DNA of 64,000 nucleotides from Nipponacmea schrenckii (lineage: Eukaryota; Mollusca; Gastropoda; Lottiidae): assembly GCA_030562195.1 (NCBI GenBank), contig CM060200.1, forward strand, positions 13,826,001 to 13,890,000, read 5' to 3'. Numbering within the stretch: position 1 is the first letter of the stretch; every line of letters begins with the position of its first letter. The position numbers were made by a program, and so were the translations under genes. Under the pieces are notes generated by a model. That model did no database searches and was not told the origin of the DNA. It worked only from the letters and a program-made list of their open reading frames with translations. Below, one piece after another: positions 10,768 through 21,571 of the stretch.

Positions 10768-11515
10768 ATGAAATGAAATGTATTAAGGTGCATCAGCACC
10801 AAAACGAGCTATATAGCACCTGAATACGATTTAAACCAAAACAAAAATTAAAACTTGATATTCATCAATACAAACTATCACAGAAAACCTAAAAGGGGGC
10901 GACAAAACAATGCTAAAAACAACATCACAGAATGGTTGTAACCCAAAATGGGCTAAAAACAAAATAGCAAAAACAAAACACAAAATATATTTTTAAATTT
11001 AAAATACAGATTAGTCTGCTTTAAAAACGCAACAGCCTTCTCATAAAGAGAAGGTTTCGCTAACAGATGGAACAAGGATCTAGCACGGTAGTGCTGAGAT
11101 CTAATAGGTTTGAGATGCGTGCACTCAATCAGAATGTGTTTCACTTTCAGGCGAACCTTGCAGTACTCACAGACTGGTTGAGGCTCTCGCTTGAACAGGT
11201 AACAGGTGTTAAGGTGAGTATGTCTAAGACGAGAGCGACACAAAACAACTTCATTTCTCCTGTTGGCACAATAGGAGGACGGCCAATCCCCCAAGAGAGG
11301 CTTGATGGCATGAAGTTTGTTTGTATCTGCAGCATCGTTGCAAAATATAAGTCCTTATCACAGACTTAAAGTCGGTGTAAGACAAGGAAAAGGGGGAGAC
11401 AGGCAGTGACACCGCATCTGCCTGGTCATTCACCCGTATGTCCATGTGACTGGGGAGCCAACAAAGAAAAATGTCCCTTTTCGGCGATTATCACGTAAGA
11501 GAATTCGGGGCTTGT
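10768..11515 (-). mobile_element. 5'-truncated LINE (RNase H end and 3' tail)
   Basis: On the minus strand, from 11515 down, decayed RNase H C-terminal residues (GSPVTWTYG, NDQADA, SLPVSPFS) are followed by CANRRNEVVLCRSRLRHTHL and the Cys/His motif CEYCKVRLKVKHILIEC (about 11090-11170). The 3' untranslated part ends GGTGCTGATGCACCTTAATA then (CATTT)n at 10768-10783. RNase H plus the C-x2-C-H-C tail places it in the I/Jockey-related non-LTR retrotransposons. The same 3' end is found at 50905-51660. It is a dead copy with frameshifts. Confidence 0.8.
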
Positions 11516-12180
11516 CGGGGAATGAATCAAAATTTAATTCAAGTTTGAAAATCAGTTACCTACTGCTGATGTTAAACTTACTTATGAAATTTTAATATTC
11601 ATTTACATTATTAAATTACAAAAGAATAGGTAAAATCTAATTACGATACTATGTGCTAGTTGCAATCTATGGAGCAAGATACATGAAACTTATAGCTACA
11701 TTTATTTGAGCTATATTTCCAATGTTGTTCAAAAAATACTAACATTGTCACATAATTTACCAGTAAATTATTATTCGATTTAAGATAAATTGTAATTTTG
11801 ATTAGTTTAGTATATATTAATCTTTAAAACCGTAATACATTACAATTATAATTGTGACGTACATACATTACATGCATTTCGTAGGCAGTTATTAACCCAA
11901 TTATATTGAGTTTTATTTTAAAATTTAAAATCACAAAAGTGATATCAAAGGCTGCTTAATTCAAATTTGATCAATTTAAATAACATTGTATTAAATTAAT
12001 AAAAATAGTGTTCGAATTAGACCTATTCTTAAAATCACTTTCTGTTGAGGTTTTATTATCTTTAAATAGAAGTGAACTTTAAATAGAAGTGAACTTTTAG
12101 AAGTTGGCACAAATTTCAAAATTGAGGTTAAAAATACTTTGACAAATGCTGATATACACGATATTGGATGATCAGGAAAT
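11516..12180. other. AT-rich non-coding DNA, no gene recognised
   Basis: No conserved protein segment. A 19-bp phrase 'AATAGAAGTGAACTTTAAA' is repeated in tandem near 12065-12090. It could contain the remains of a 5' LTR of the following Ty3 element, but no LTR pair was found. Confidence 0.4.
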
Positions 12181-14275
12181 TTTGGAGGAAACAGCACTAG
12201 AACAATAAAGTTCTGATTTAACGTCGTTCAGACGCTTGGAAATTGAAACAAAATTAAGAGGGCGTGAAATGTTATACAAGGAGAGACAACTTGACTATCA
12301 ACATCAGAAAGTTCAAGAAAATAGAGACCATGAATTAAGAATGTTGGAACTTAAACTACAAAGTGCAAAAACAAATGTTAAAATTACAAAATGTGCGATT
12401 GATTCCAAAATTCGCTGAGGATGAAATCGACACATTTTTCACATTTTAAAAAGATAGTGGAAAATATAAAATGTCCCAAACAGGAGTGGACATTATTATT
12501 ACAAAATGTCTTAATAGGTAAAGCACGTGAAACCTATGCGGCCCAATCTGCTACTGACAGCAATAATTGCGACCTAGTAAAAAATGCCATCCTTAAAGCA
12601 TACGAGTTGGTACCTGAAGCCTACAGACAGAAATTTCACAGCACTTGGAAAACAGACAAACGTTGAATTTTCGAAAGCGAAGGAGACACAGGTTGTGCTT
12701 ACTAAAAACCATCAACGGCGGGTTTGAGAAGTTAAAACAATTGATTTTGAGTAATTCAGACGTGTTCATCAGGATACCTTAAATGAGCTATTTGTGCAGT
12801 TGACTATTCTCTTACACAGAAAGGCTTGTTTCATAACAAACAACAACATCGTTCACCAAATAGTACTCCTCAAATTCCATCTTCATTCAAATCAAATCGA
12901 ACGACTTTCAACAAAACGGATAAACAAGACTCCCTTAAACTTCAAAGCATAAGGAATGGAATCACCTGCGCTTAGTGCAAGAAAGAGTGACATCTGATAG
13001 CAGAATGTCGAACATTAGCCAGAAGAAATGGTGAAAAATCTGACACCAGTGCCCTTTATACAAACCATGTTGATAAAAACAAAACCAAAGAAAAAAACAG
13101 ACAATTATTCACCATTCCTTTCAAAAGCATTAGGTCAAAAGAAAAATCTTTTTCAAATGCAAAGGAGATTTAAGTTCTGAGAGATACTGGTGGGTCTCTT
13201 TTCCTTTTAAAGGAAACCACTATTCCAACATCTAAAGATGACTTGACTGGTACATTCGCTATCATAAGAGGTATATACAGTGGATTTACCTAGATTCCTT
13301 TATACAAGATTTATTTAAAAACTGATGTTGTCCCTGATCTCAAAGATCTTGGACCATTGGTTTTGTTCCTGATCTCAAAGATCTAACCATTGGTATTGTT
13401 CCTGAGCTACCAGTACCAGAAGTATCCATGTTACAAAGTTCTTCCTGAACCAATTATGATTGAAAATCAATTACACGATAAAGATAATTTGATGGATATT
13501 GTAACCAGAGCTCAACACAAAAAAGAAGTCATGACTTGTCAGATTAATTTTTTGCCTATTTAGATAATATGTATGGTGTTTCTGGAAACTCATCTGAACA
13601 TAATAAAAATGCCAAACGAGTTTTTTCTTCCAGGGACATGACAAGTCATACATATCAAATAGTGATAAAACCTAACCAAAAAAATACCAGTGGCACCTTT
13701 ACGGAACCTTTTAGAGGTGTGATCATTGATTGTGTTGGACCTCTTCCACAGACAATAGATTTCTTTTTCACAATAAAGTCCTGTTTAATGTAATAATAAT
13801 ATTTTATTAACCATATTAAAGGTTTTTGGCAGGTTCCTCTCACAGAACGTGCCAATGAAATATCAACATTCACCACCCCATTTGGGCTTTACCAATACAA
13901 AGTTATGCCGTTTGGAATGAAGAATTCCCGTGCCACGTTTTAAATACTCCTAAATCAAGTCATCGATGGGTGTGGAGGATATATCGATGATGTCATATTA
14001 TACAGCAACACATGGGAAGAACATCTTCACCTCATTGAAGAGGTCTTTAATCCTTAACAATCAACGTGGCCGGATGTGCAAATGTAACTTATTTAGGGCT
14101 AATTGTTTGGTCACGGTCAGGTTAGGTCTATTAATGCTACTTCTGAATTTCCTCAGCCTAATGACAGGAAAAAGTTAATGCGTTTTCTGGGAATGCCTAG
14201 GTATTATAGAAAATTCTGTCCAATCTTTTCTGCTATTTCTATTTGACCTTTTAAAAGATTAGGCCCTACTCATTC
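12180..14275 (+). pseudogene. Decayed Ty3/gypsy retrotransposon (gag, protease, integrase and RT fragments)
   Basis: Many frameshifts and stops, but domain signatures are legible. A coiled-coil-like gag start (12236-12415, REMLYKERQLDYQHQKV) is followed by a gag core (12421-12660, HFKKIVENIKCPKQEW ... GKARETYAA ... ILKAYELVPEAYRQKF). Next comes a protease-like stretch near 13175 (LRDTGGSLFLL), then an integrase-type start at 13700-13755 (FRGVIIDCVGPLPQT). Last are RT blocks at 13820-13945 (GFWQVPLTERA, STFTTPFGLYQYKVMPFGMKN), 13975-14060 (YIDDVILYSNTWEEHL) and 14190-14225 (FLGMPRYYRKFCP). The integrase piece precedes RT, unlike the normal Ty3 order. No LTRs identified. Long dead. Confidence 0.8.
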
Positions 14276-14693
14276 TCATGTCAGGAACAAATCAACTGTA
14301 GGCCTAATTGAATAAGACTGATAAATAATGTAAAATAAAATGGTAAATATCTTGTAAAAAATTACCATTTACAGTTGTACGTGCAACGAAGCATGCTACC
14401 GACAGTTTTTGCCCGAGGAAATGATTCGACGGCGTATGCTTTTTAGAGAAATGGCACAAGTGAGTATTAGCAATATATTTTCCTACAATTCTCAACCTTC
14501 AATAAAAAAGCAAACTTATGAAAAATTAAACCCTAAAATACTAGATATAGGCCACTACTATTTGGCAAGTTCAAAACCATTCCTCATTTAATTCGATAAA
14601 TGTATTTGTTATCAAAATTCATAGTTACTATGAATTCAAATTTCAGGAGATCAAAAGGTGTCGCTTCTCTGAAAAATATCCTGCTCCATTAAT
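14276..14693. other. Non-coding DNA, no gene recognised
   Basis: No conserved feature. A minus-strand open frame (14304-14495) and a plus-strand one (14409-14591) have no family motifs. Confidence 0.4.
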
Positions 14694-15779
14694 ATGTCAG
14701 AAAGATCTGAAGCCACGAAAAGAAAAATGCAGAAGGTTAGACAGCATCAGCGCACACTGAACTGGCTGGAAGGGAATCAATTTGCCGCGACACTTTTAAG
14801 TTTCAACACATCTAAGTGCAAAGTTATATTGCCATGTGAAAATACAAATAATCAAATTCAATTTCATAATGTTATTTGCACAGTGATACGTTGTTCTTAA
14901 CCTGGAGATCAATTCTGATTGGAGACTGTGTCTGCTCTGTGCTTGTATGTTTACAGTGGAGCTGATATGGTAGAGTGACAATCCCTTAATATTTCATTTT
15001 AAAATGGTATGAAAAAATAACTCCATATTTAGGTCTATGTTTGAAGTAATTTCACATATTAACACTTGAAAAGTATAAAAGAATAACTTTTAATTTATAT
15101 TTTTTCAACAAAGTTTTATTAATTTTAGGACACATCTTTTGAAGCACTTCAAAGAAAATGGATAACACCAATGGAGAAAAAATCTGGTGGAAGGAAATCG
15201 AACACCAAATCCTTTGGATATCAAGATGCTTGTGATGTTGTCCAGTTTATATCAAAGTCAGTGGTGAAAAGTGTGAATCTGACAAAACAGTGAAATCTAA
15301 TGCCCAACCTCTGATAATTGTGATCAATGGACTCATAGAGTATGTGGGACAGGTTAGTTAAATAGATTGTCTGAATTGGGCTGCTTTTTTTTTAATCATT
15401 TCATGTTTTAATTTATGTCCAAAATGCAAGCAAAATTTCAATCAGGTTTGTAAAATAATTACAATAATATTTTCTTTTATTTCCAGGTATTGCCGCCTAC
15501 GAAAAAAGCAGTTGCCGCTGGTACAGTTTCTTATGTGTGTAGAAAATGCCGGCCTAGTACGAGTAAACCAGCATTAGCTCATGGGAATTCATCTGATAAT
15601 TCACTACCTGATATACCCCGCCAAATAGTCACCTCCAGTTCCGAAACTGACGTGACTCCAAGACAGAAGAAGTGTATGGCAGTAAGCAGTAAGGGGACGC
15701 AAATTAACGTTACCAGTAGAGGAGACTACACATGCAAGAGTGACTCGTTTGCGTCAGGAGAGGTTAGATGGATTGAAGG
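14694..15779 (+). CDS. Unrecognised spliced-looking gene, candidate exons
   Basis: Three candidate exons lie in order. The first starts MSERSEATKRKMQKVRQHQR (14694), a basic, helix-prone N-terminus, and continues LNWLEGNQFAATL. The second follows an AG near 15128 and reads DTSFEALQRKW then GYQDACDVVQFISK; it breaks after about 15290. The third (15488-15779, acceptor CAG 15485-15487, donor GTAAGC at 15780) carries SYVCRKCRPSTSK, a Cys pair, and a Ser/Thr-rich tail. No family is recognised. The duplicated exon at 16015 and 16989 probably belongs to the same gene. Read as a decayed, possibly transposon-derived gene; the function is unknown. Confidence 0.4.
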
Positions 15780-15904
15780 TAAGCTTATGTTTAAAACAAT
15801 AATATCACATTCTTAAATCATAATTACAAAACAAACATATAATTTGAGTACAGGTTGAATGCTGTATGATTTTCTTTCACATAAAGTTACAAGTCGTAGT
15901 TAGA

Positions 15905-16130
15905 AAAAGAAATTACAATTATCAAACTTATATGAACTTAACATGGTAATGTGTACTACAAACAATAAAAAATACATAATATTATTTTATAAAAATTTAT
16001 CTCTATATTTCAGGAAATCAACCATCTACTAGAGGACAAGAGTAAAGAGCTCCTTCTGGCAGCTGCAGAAAAAATGTCAGGCTTAATCTTCGACATAGCA
16101 GAAGGGGCATCCTCAGGCCCATCAGAACCT
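15905..16130 (+). repeat. Tandemly duplicated segment with exon, copy 1
   Basis: The segment from AAAAAGAAATTACAATTATC (15905) through TTTCAG and an exon (16015-16130) encoding EINHLLEDKSKELLLAAAEK and then LIFDIAEGASSGPSEP is repeated downstream, starting at about 16132. The second copy is interrupted by a 718-bp insertion; its exon part resumes at 16989. The exon is helical and amphipathic, follows a good acceptor, and has no recognised family. Confidence 0.75.
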
Positions 16131-16186
16131 AAAAAAGAAATTACAATTATCAATCTTATATGAGCTGAACATGGTAATGTGTACTG

Positions 16187-16202
16187 CTAACAATAAAGAA
16201 TA
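16187..16202. repeat. 16-bp target-site duplication, left copy
   Basis: CTAACAATAAAGAATA at 16187-16202 is repeated exactly at 16921-16936, flanking the 718-bp insertion. The undisturbed parallel copy (about 15956-15973) reads across the site without the insert, which supports true target-site duplication. Length 16 bp fits target-primed retrotransposition (LINE, SINE or Penelope-like). Confidence 0.85.
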
Positions 16203-16690
16203 TCAGGAGGAAGCACACTGACCTATTGGCAGCGGCAATATCCGATGCCATCGGCAGCCTCGAAAACATCGAGGAAGATGAAATAGTTCCAGGACCAGTA
16301 GCAACCGATACAACATCAAGTGCTAATATAAACCCTGAATATAACACCATCCATGAAACAAGTGAATTACCTGCAAGAACCAATTTCTGGTCAGAGAAAC
16401 GTATTGATATACCCTGGCCAGACTTCGGTAGATGGGTGGGAGAGATCGAAGTAGCAGAGCTTAAACCGGAAACTTGGAAGGTTTTCCGACCACAGAACAG
16501 GGAAGACGTACGCCCGAGGAAGTAATTGAAAAAAGCTTTCAAGAAAACATCCTTTGATTTTATTCATTCAATAAAATCTTTTTTAGACTAAGAATATTGA
16601 TCTATTCCACGCCATCACTCAAACAAATAGCCTAGTCGTTACTCTCCATTTCTAAAATCTAGAAAACTAGTTTTACGACTTGATTCCTTT

Positions 16691-16785
16691 TGATCCGCCA
16701 CAGGACAAAATGATCCGCCACTTCTCTTTATGATCCGCCAACCTGGATGATCCGCCACTGAGGTTGACGTCTCAATGATCCGCCA
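16691..16785 (+). promoter_or_regulatory. Five tandem TGATCCGCCA motifs upstream of a TATA box
   Basis: The exact decamer TGATCCGCCA occurs at 16691, 16711, 16731, 16748 and 16776 (spacings 20, 20, 17 and 28), with a sixth partial copy GATCCGCCA at 16895 beyond the ribozyme. A TATA box follows at 16792-16801. The array looks like a promoter of an element, with repeated transcription-factor sites on one face of the helix. The binding factor is unknown. Confidence 0.6.
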
Positions 16786-16827
16786 TGCCTAGCCTATAAA
16801 TACCGCAAAGAATTAAGCAGACCACAT

Positions 16828-16865
16828 CAGCCTGACGAGACCCATACGGTCGAAACTAGTAGCTG
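16828..16865 (+). ncRNA. Hammerhead ribozyme (type I, minimal stem III)
   Basis: All invariant core positions are present. Stem I is CAGC (16828-16831) with GCTG (16862-16865). The core CTGACGA is at 16832-16838. Stem II is GACC (16839-16842) with GGTC (16848-16851), closed by the loop CATAC. GAA is at 16852-16854. Stem III is AC/GT (16855-16856 with 16859-16860), closed by only TA. The cleavage triplet GUA is at 16859-16861, so cleavage is predicted after A16861. A 10.1 G-C pair and the A15.1-U16.1 pair are as required. A 2-bp stem III is the form described in Penelope-like elements, where it works best as a dimer. Expected role: self-cleavage that defines the 5' end of the element transcript. 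Confidence 0.8.
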
Positions 16866-16920
16866 CCATTAAGTAAAGAGAGGTCAATCTCGGCGATCCG
16901 CCAAAACCCTCATCTTTCAC

Positions 16921-17277
16921 CTAACAATAAAGAATACAAATTATTATTACATAATATTATTATATAAAAATATATCTATACATTTCAGGAAATCAACCAT
17001 CTACCAGAGGACAAGAGTAATGAGCTCCTTCTGGCACTTGCAGAAAAGATGCCAGGCTTAATCTTCGACATAGCAGAAGGGGCATCCTCAGGCCCATCAG
17101 AACCTAACCCGAATCCGATGCAATGGGATCTTGGTCTACTGGTAGTAGCTGTGCTGATGTTAGTTCGGTGCCTCAACGGTGTCAACAATCCCCTAACAGT
17201 TGGAGAATCTGGGATTCCAATTTCAGCATCATCTGGAGCTGCTGGACGCCCTGATTGTAATTTACAACTAGAATAGT
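16921..17277 (+). repeat. Right target-site duplication and second copy of the duplicated exon
   Basis: It starts with the 16-bp direct repeat (16921-16936), runs through the acceptor (TTTCAG 16983-16988) and repeats the exon EINHLPEDKSNELLLALAEK ... FDIAEGASSGPSEP (16989-17105). Reading on, the open frame adds PNPNPMQWDLGLLVVAVLML (a possible hydrophobic segment), ending at a stop (17274). This is the continuation of the unrecognised gene of 14.7-15.8 kb. Confidence 0.55.
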
Positions 17278-19295
17278 AAATAAAACATCAATAAATATTA
17301 GCTCTTATCAGAGTGGACCTAAAAATTGACCAGCTCGAACAATCTTTTAGTGACATTTTAGAATTGTAGTAAAAATAGTAGAAACCAACTACAACTGCAG
17401 CAGAATCTACAAATTTGACACTTAGAATACACAGATATCCCTCCTAATAATTTCCCATGACACGACCCAGCTTTCGAACTGACTACCCCTCTTGTGAATT
17501 GGCTCTTGGTTGGGAATCTGTAGAAAATCACATTTGAAAATAATAAATTGCTTGTTTTTTTTTATCAACCCTAAGTCAAATTCAAGAGTTTCACTTTCAG
17601 TAGTTTATTGAAGCTCATGAAAGTAGAGTAGAGACGATAGCCTATACATTTTTTTACCTTTCATTATGAAACGATTGAAAGAATCAAACATTTAAATCAC
17701 TTTTCAGAAGTGTTGTGATTATCTTTGTGCACACATAACTATATTTTGTGTCCCTCCTTTCCAAAAAAAACATGCTTTTTTTTTTAAATAAATAATGTAA
17801 TTTATTATCATAGCCATTGAAAAAATATTATGAATAAAAATTAATGGCCAAGTAATATGTGGTTTTCATTTTGATAAAACAAATTTCCCTCGAAATTAAA
17901 AATTTTAATCGGTTACTATGGTAACCGAGAAAAATATTTTCTCACATTTCAGTGTAGAGAACTCAACCATTCAAGCTTGATTGACTTCTGAAACAATTAC
18001 CCATACAATATTCTACTGCATTACTGTAATCGTAGTCATTGCATAGGTTACAGGCTCAGTTTTAAAATTTGCTGAAGACGACTTAAAGAAAAAATCTGAC
18101 TTTTTCAAAAATTTCCCTAGAATGATTATGCATGAAGACAGCTGGCTCAAAATTGGCATGCATGCTTAGGATACATATATAAGTGTGTGATCCAAATTTC
18201 ATTTACATGTGGTGAATAGAAAAAGTCGTTGCTAAGGAGGTAGTATTACAAACTTAGAACGTCAAATTCTCAATTTTTTAAAATCACGCGATTTTGTCAT
18301 CCAAAATTTGAAATATCCATTTTACAAAAACTAATCAACCGATTTTAAAACTATATCAATTGAAAGCTATTTTCCTGCTCTTTGGCATAACATAAAAACA
18401 ACCAGTTTTGAAAATTAGACAATGTGACTGGTTTCGTGCTGGAGGGTCACATATATGTCTGTAGCCTAATATTGGTTGACACCATTTAAATCTTATCATA
18501 TGATTTGTTTTAAGCACTGTACTTAGACATTACCCAAAATGTGTGACTTTACATTACCCAAAATGTATGACTTTATAAGATAACATAGCTTTGTCACAAA
18601 GAATTTTCACATTATGACTTGTGTATACTCTTATCAACATATAGTTGACGTTTAATACAGTTATAAATTATATACTTTATTGAGTATTACATTATTGCAC
18701 CTTCTGTGGCATCGTTATCATTTTGATCTTTAAAATAAAATAAGACATTCTAAAATAGTTCTAAATATTCATTTTGGACCTCACAATAATTTTACTTCAG
18801 AAGGCTTAAATACAAGGAAGTGTTAGGTAGTGCTCTTTCGATGTCCTAACTTTCCATATATTTTCATTGTACACCATCATTAAGGATTCACTTTATTATG
18901 GTAATTAGTTATTGTTCTATAATTTAATTATATCTATTATCATATTGTAATATAGTATTCTAAAATAGCATAGTAGTTTAGATTAGCATTAGTAATAAAA
19001 TATTATTATTACATTAAACAGGACTTAAGTGTTTCTTAGAAACCTTAGCTGTTCCGAGTCTGTCGTCTTTGCATTCTCGACGATTGTCGCGTAACACCAC
19101 CATCTCTCAAAAGACGAACACACACGATTGCGGTCATAACATCGAAAAGACGCAAATTAAAGAATTCATAACAATATGCCTCAGATCTTATATGAAAATT
19201 GTAATTGCCAACAAAAAAACTTGTAAACATGTGATTGTTCTCCAATAAAAATTCAGGGAAGATACAAAAATTTATTTTTTTCATTTCCATTTCAG
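17278..19295. other. Two kilobases of non-coding DNA
   Basis: No gene recognised. At 18520-18575 the phrase ATTACCCAAAATGTRTGACT is repeated twice. The stretch 17750-18460 may be a decayed non-autonomous element: its ends, TGTGTCCCTCC near 17748 and GGAGGGTCACA near 18445, are near-inverted. No target duplication was seen. Confidence 0.4.
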
Positions 19296-20522
19296 GAAGT
19301 GGAAATAATTCTCTCATGAGTCAAGCTTACAGAAAGGACACAGCAGAACCAGCAATAGAATTAGAAAATGAAGGTTTGTCTATTGGTCAAGAGCTTACAC
19401 ATTATCTAAAAGTGCAATGTAACATGTCTGTTCAGACGGATTTAATTGTTTTTTGCCGCAAATAATCCCATCACAGTCACTTTTAAGAGCAACTGCCAGC
19501 ACTCAAACAGCTACTAACGTTAAAGATGTTGGTACTCAATGTGATGATATCTTCCTATCCACTTATGGATCTGCAATGAAAATTCATTCCTACTGTACCA
19601 CAAAAGAAAACAGAATTAATAATGATAATCTTTTTTCAGCATTAACACCAACCAAAACTGTTCCACTTAAGACCAGCACACTATTAAAGTCGTTAGCTAA
19701 CACCAGCTTAATAAGTACCGGTACAGCATCTACCCATGAACATTGTCAACATATTTCTTATGTGCCTAAAACGTCAGATCAAAGCAGTACTAGTTTGATA
19801 CTGATCCAATCAACACATCTTACAGCAAACCATCTAGTTTACTTGAAGATGACTCCAAATATATTGTATTTTACCCTTCCTTTATGGAGCTTTTTCAGAC
19901 ATGCAAAAAGTGTTGTGATCCCATCATCAATGTTGAAAAATCTACAACTTGAACACTGTTAAAATTAACAAGAACTTGTCTGACTGGTCATGTGTTTACA
20001 TGGAACTTCTTCCAGCCTTTTATTTCAAAAATTCCAGCTGGAAATCTATTAATTGCTGCATCTATTCTGTTTACTGGTTTCTTTGGACTTTCCACATTCT
20101 ACAAAATTCAATGCAGCCTCTTTCAGATAGTAAATGAGGCTAGGTTTAACGAGAGACAAAGTGTGCAAAGACACCTAATTGAAAACCTCTCACCTTGTCT
20201 GGCGATGGACGGTGTGATAGTCTTGGATATAGTGCCAGGTATTGCACTTACTCTTGACATTGAGTCTGGTAAGTTAGTAGACTTTGATGTGATACATGTT
20301 GGGGATGTAATTTTAAGTCAACGAATATTGAGAAAGGCCTATACTGATCTCTTCAGGGAGTCAGTGAAAACCTGTCGATAAATGTGCTTGCAACTGATGG
20401 AAATATTCAAGTTAGAAGTATGATGAAAAAACAGTTTCCTAACATTATTCACCAATTTGATGTCTGGCATGTTTCAAAAGCAATTATTAAGAAGTTGACA
20501 GGGAAGTCAAAGTCAAAGGAGT
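19296..20522 (+). pseudogene. Transposase B, diverged relative of transposase A, first part
   Basis: After an acceptor (19293-19295) the sequence reads GSGNNSLMSQAYRKD, then in shifted frames ATASTQTATNVKDVGTQCDD. A cysteine-bearing segment follows, then ISKIPAGNLLIAASILFTGF (19992-20381), aligned with PAGNLAISSAILFSGL of transposase A. Later motifs are AMDGVIVLDIVPGIALTLDI, VLATDGNIQVRSMMKKQF and IHQFDVWHVSKAIIKKL. The first catalytic motif is altered compared with A (MDGVIV-, without DGRCDSPG) and several frameshifts exist, so it is inactive. The frame is cut at 20523 by a piggyBac-like insertion and resumes at 21572. Confidence 0.75.
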
Positions 20523-21571
20523 TTAACCCTCTAGGTACCACGGTTGCAGGAGTGTAACATGAAACAAAAAATCCTCTAAATATCAAAATTTAACCTTTAT
20601 ATACCATAGATGCAACATATTCTTTCATAATAATAATATAGAGGTTGCTGGGCTATAGTAAGTTGACCATGTGACCCTTCACTAAAGAAGCTACTTGAGC
20701 GTGTAAATGGAACATGTGATTTAAGGTAAGAAATTCAGTGATTTTTTGAGTTTTTTGTATATCAATATCATATAAAATTGCAATTCTGGTAGGAACTTAT
20801 ATGTTTAAGAATATATTGTGACACTAATAAAGGGTAGATAAAATAAATTTGTGATTTGGAGTCTGTGTCTGAATTTTTGTGTTGCACTGCTGCAACATTG
20901 GAAATCAAAGACAATTCTGTAAGTTGATTTAACTTTTATTTCATTTTTTATTTAAGATGTCTAAAAGCAAGAAAATACATTTTGAAGATGTTTCAAAGGC
21001 TGTAACAGTCGATGACAGTGAGTTTGGGGAATTTTCAGATGAAACGGATGAAAATATTGGCTGGGATGATGAAAATGACCAAAACTGTCAACCTAGAAAG
21101 AATGACCTTATGCGCAGTGATGTGCAAACACTGCCAAAAAGAGTTCACGCAATGGAAGTGCTCGAAATGTACTGTATACTTGTGTTTACATGATGGAGTT
21201 GACCCAAGAAACTGTTTTTCTGATTACTACAAGTAGCTGCCATGTCTAAGCAGCAAACTGTAAAGTCCCCATAGTTATTTCAACAGGATACTTAGTTTAA
21301 ATTTTTCGTTTTTCAAGTTATATTATTAAATAAAGATTGTGAAAATTATTGAAATTACATTCTTTCAATAAATAATGTAATAGATATAAACTTTCAATTT
21401 TGTCAATATGCTACACGATGTCCCAATGTTTCATGCATGCAACATATTTAAATTAGAGGTCAAATGCAGAATTTGACTATATATTTGGTTAACTGACCGC
21501 CCTAGAGCTCTACTTTCTTATTTTCAAATTTTTTGTCCCTTTAAAAGACATCTTGGGATCTAGAGGGTTAA
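20523..21571 (+). mobile_element. Internally deleted piggyBac-like element (1,041 bp) with TTAA duplications
   Basis: TTAA at 20523-20526 and 21568-21571 flanks the inverted ends CCCTCTAGGT and ATCTAGAGGG. Inside, an ORF starts MSKSKKIHFEDVSKAVTVDD (20957), an acidic N-terminus. After a frame change it joins a cysteine-rich end, CAVMCKHCQKEFTQWKCSKC-TVYLCLHDG ... CFSDYYK (21110-21236). This is the C-terminal zinc-binding domain typical of piggyBac transposases, which binds the terminal repeats. The whole catalytic DDD core is missing, so this is a deletion derivative that needs a helper transposase. Confidence 0.9.

Larger units (their letters stand above)
16203..16920 (+). mobile_element. 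718-bp retro-insert with ORF tail, tandem motif, TATA box and hammerhead ribozyme
   Basis: The insert is bounded by 16-bp direct repeats. Its first part holds the end of an open frame (16226-16525) reading LAAAISDAIGSLENIEEDEI ... IDIPWPDFGRWVGEIEVAEL ... VFRPQNREDVRPRK-stop, a family I do not recognise. AATAAA-type signals follow at about 16569, then five copies of TGATCCGCCA (16691-16785), a TATA box (CCTATAAATA, 16792-16801) and a hammerhead ribozyme (16828-16865). Ending about 55 bp after a ribozyme recalls Penelope-like elements, whose pseudo-LTRs carry minimal hammerheads with a tiny stem III, and retrozymes. The family assignment is inference; no RT is present in this 5'-truncated piece. 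Confidence 0.75.

Noticed and set aside
17748..18453. Possible MITE with TGTGWCCCTCC ends
   Set aside because: The inverted match is only about 10 bp with a mismatch and no target duplication was found.
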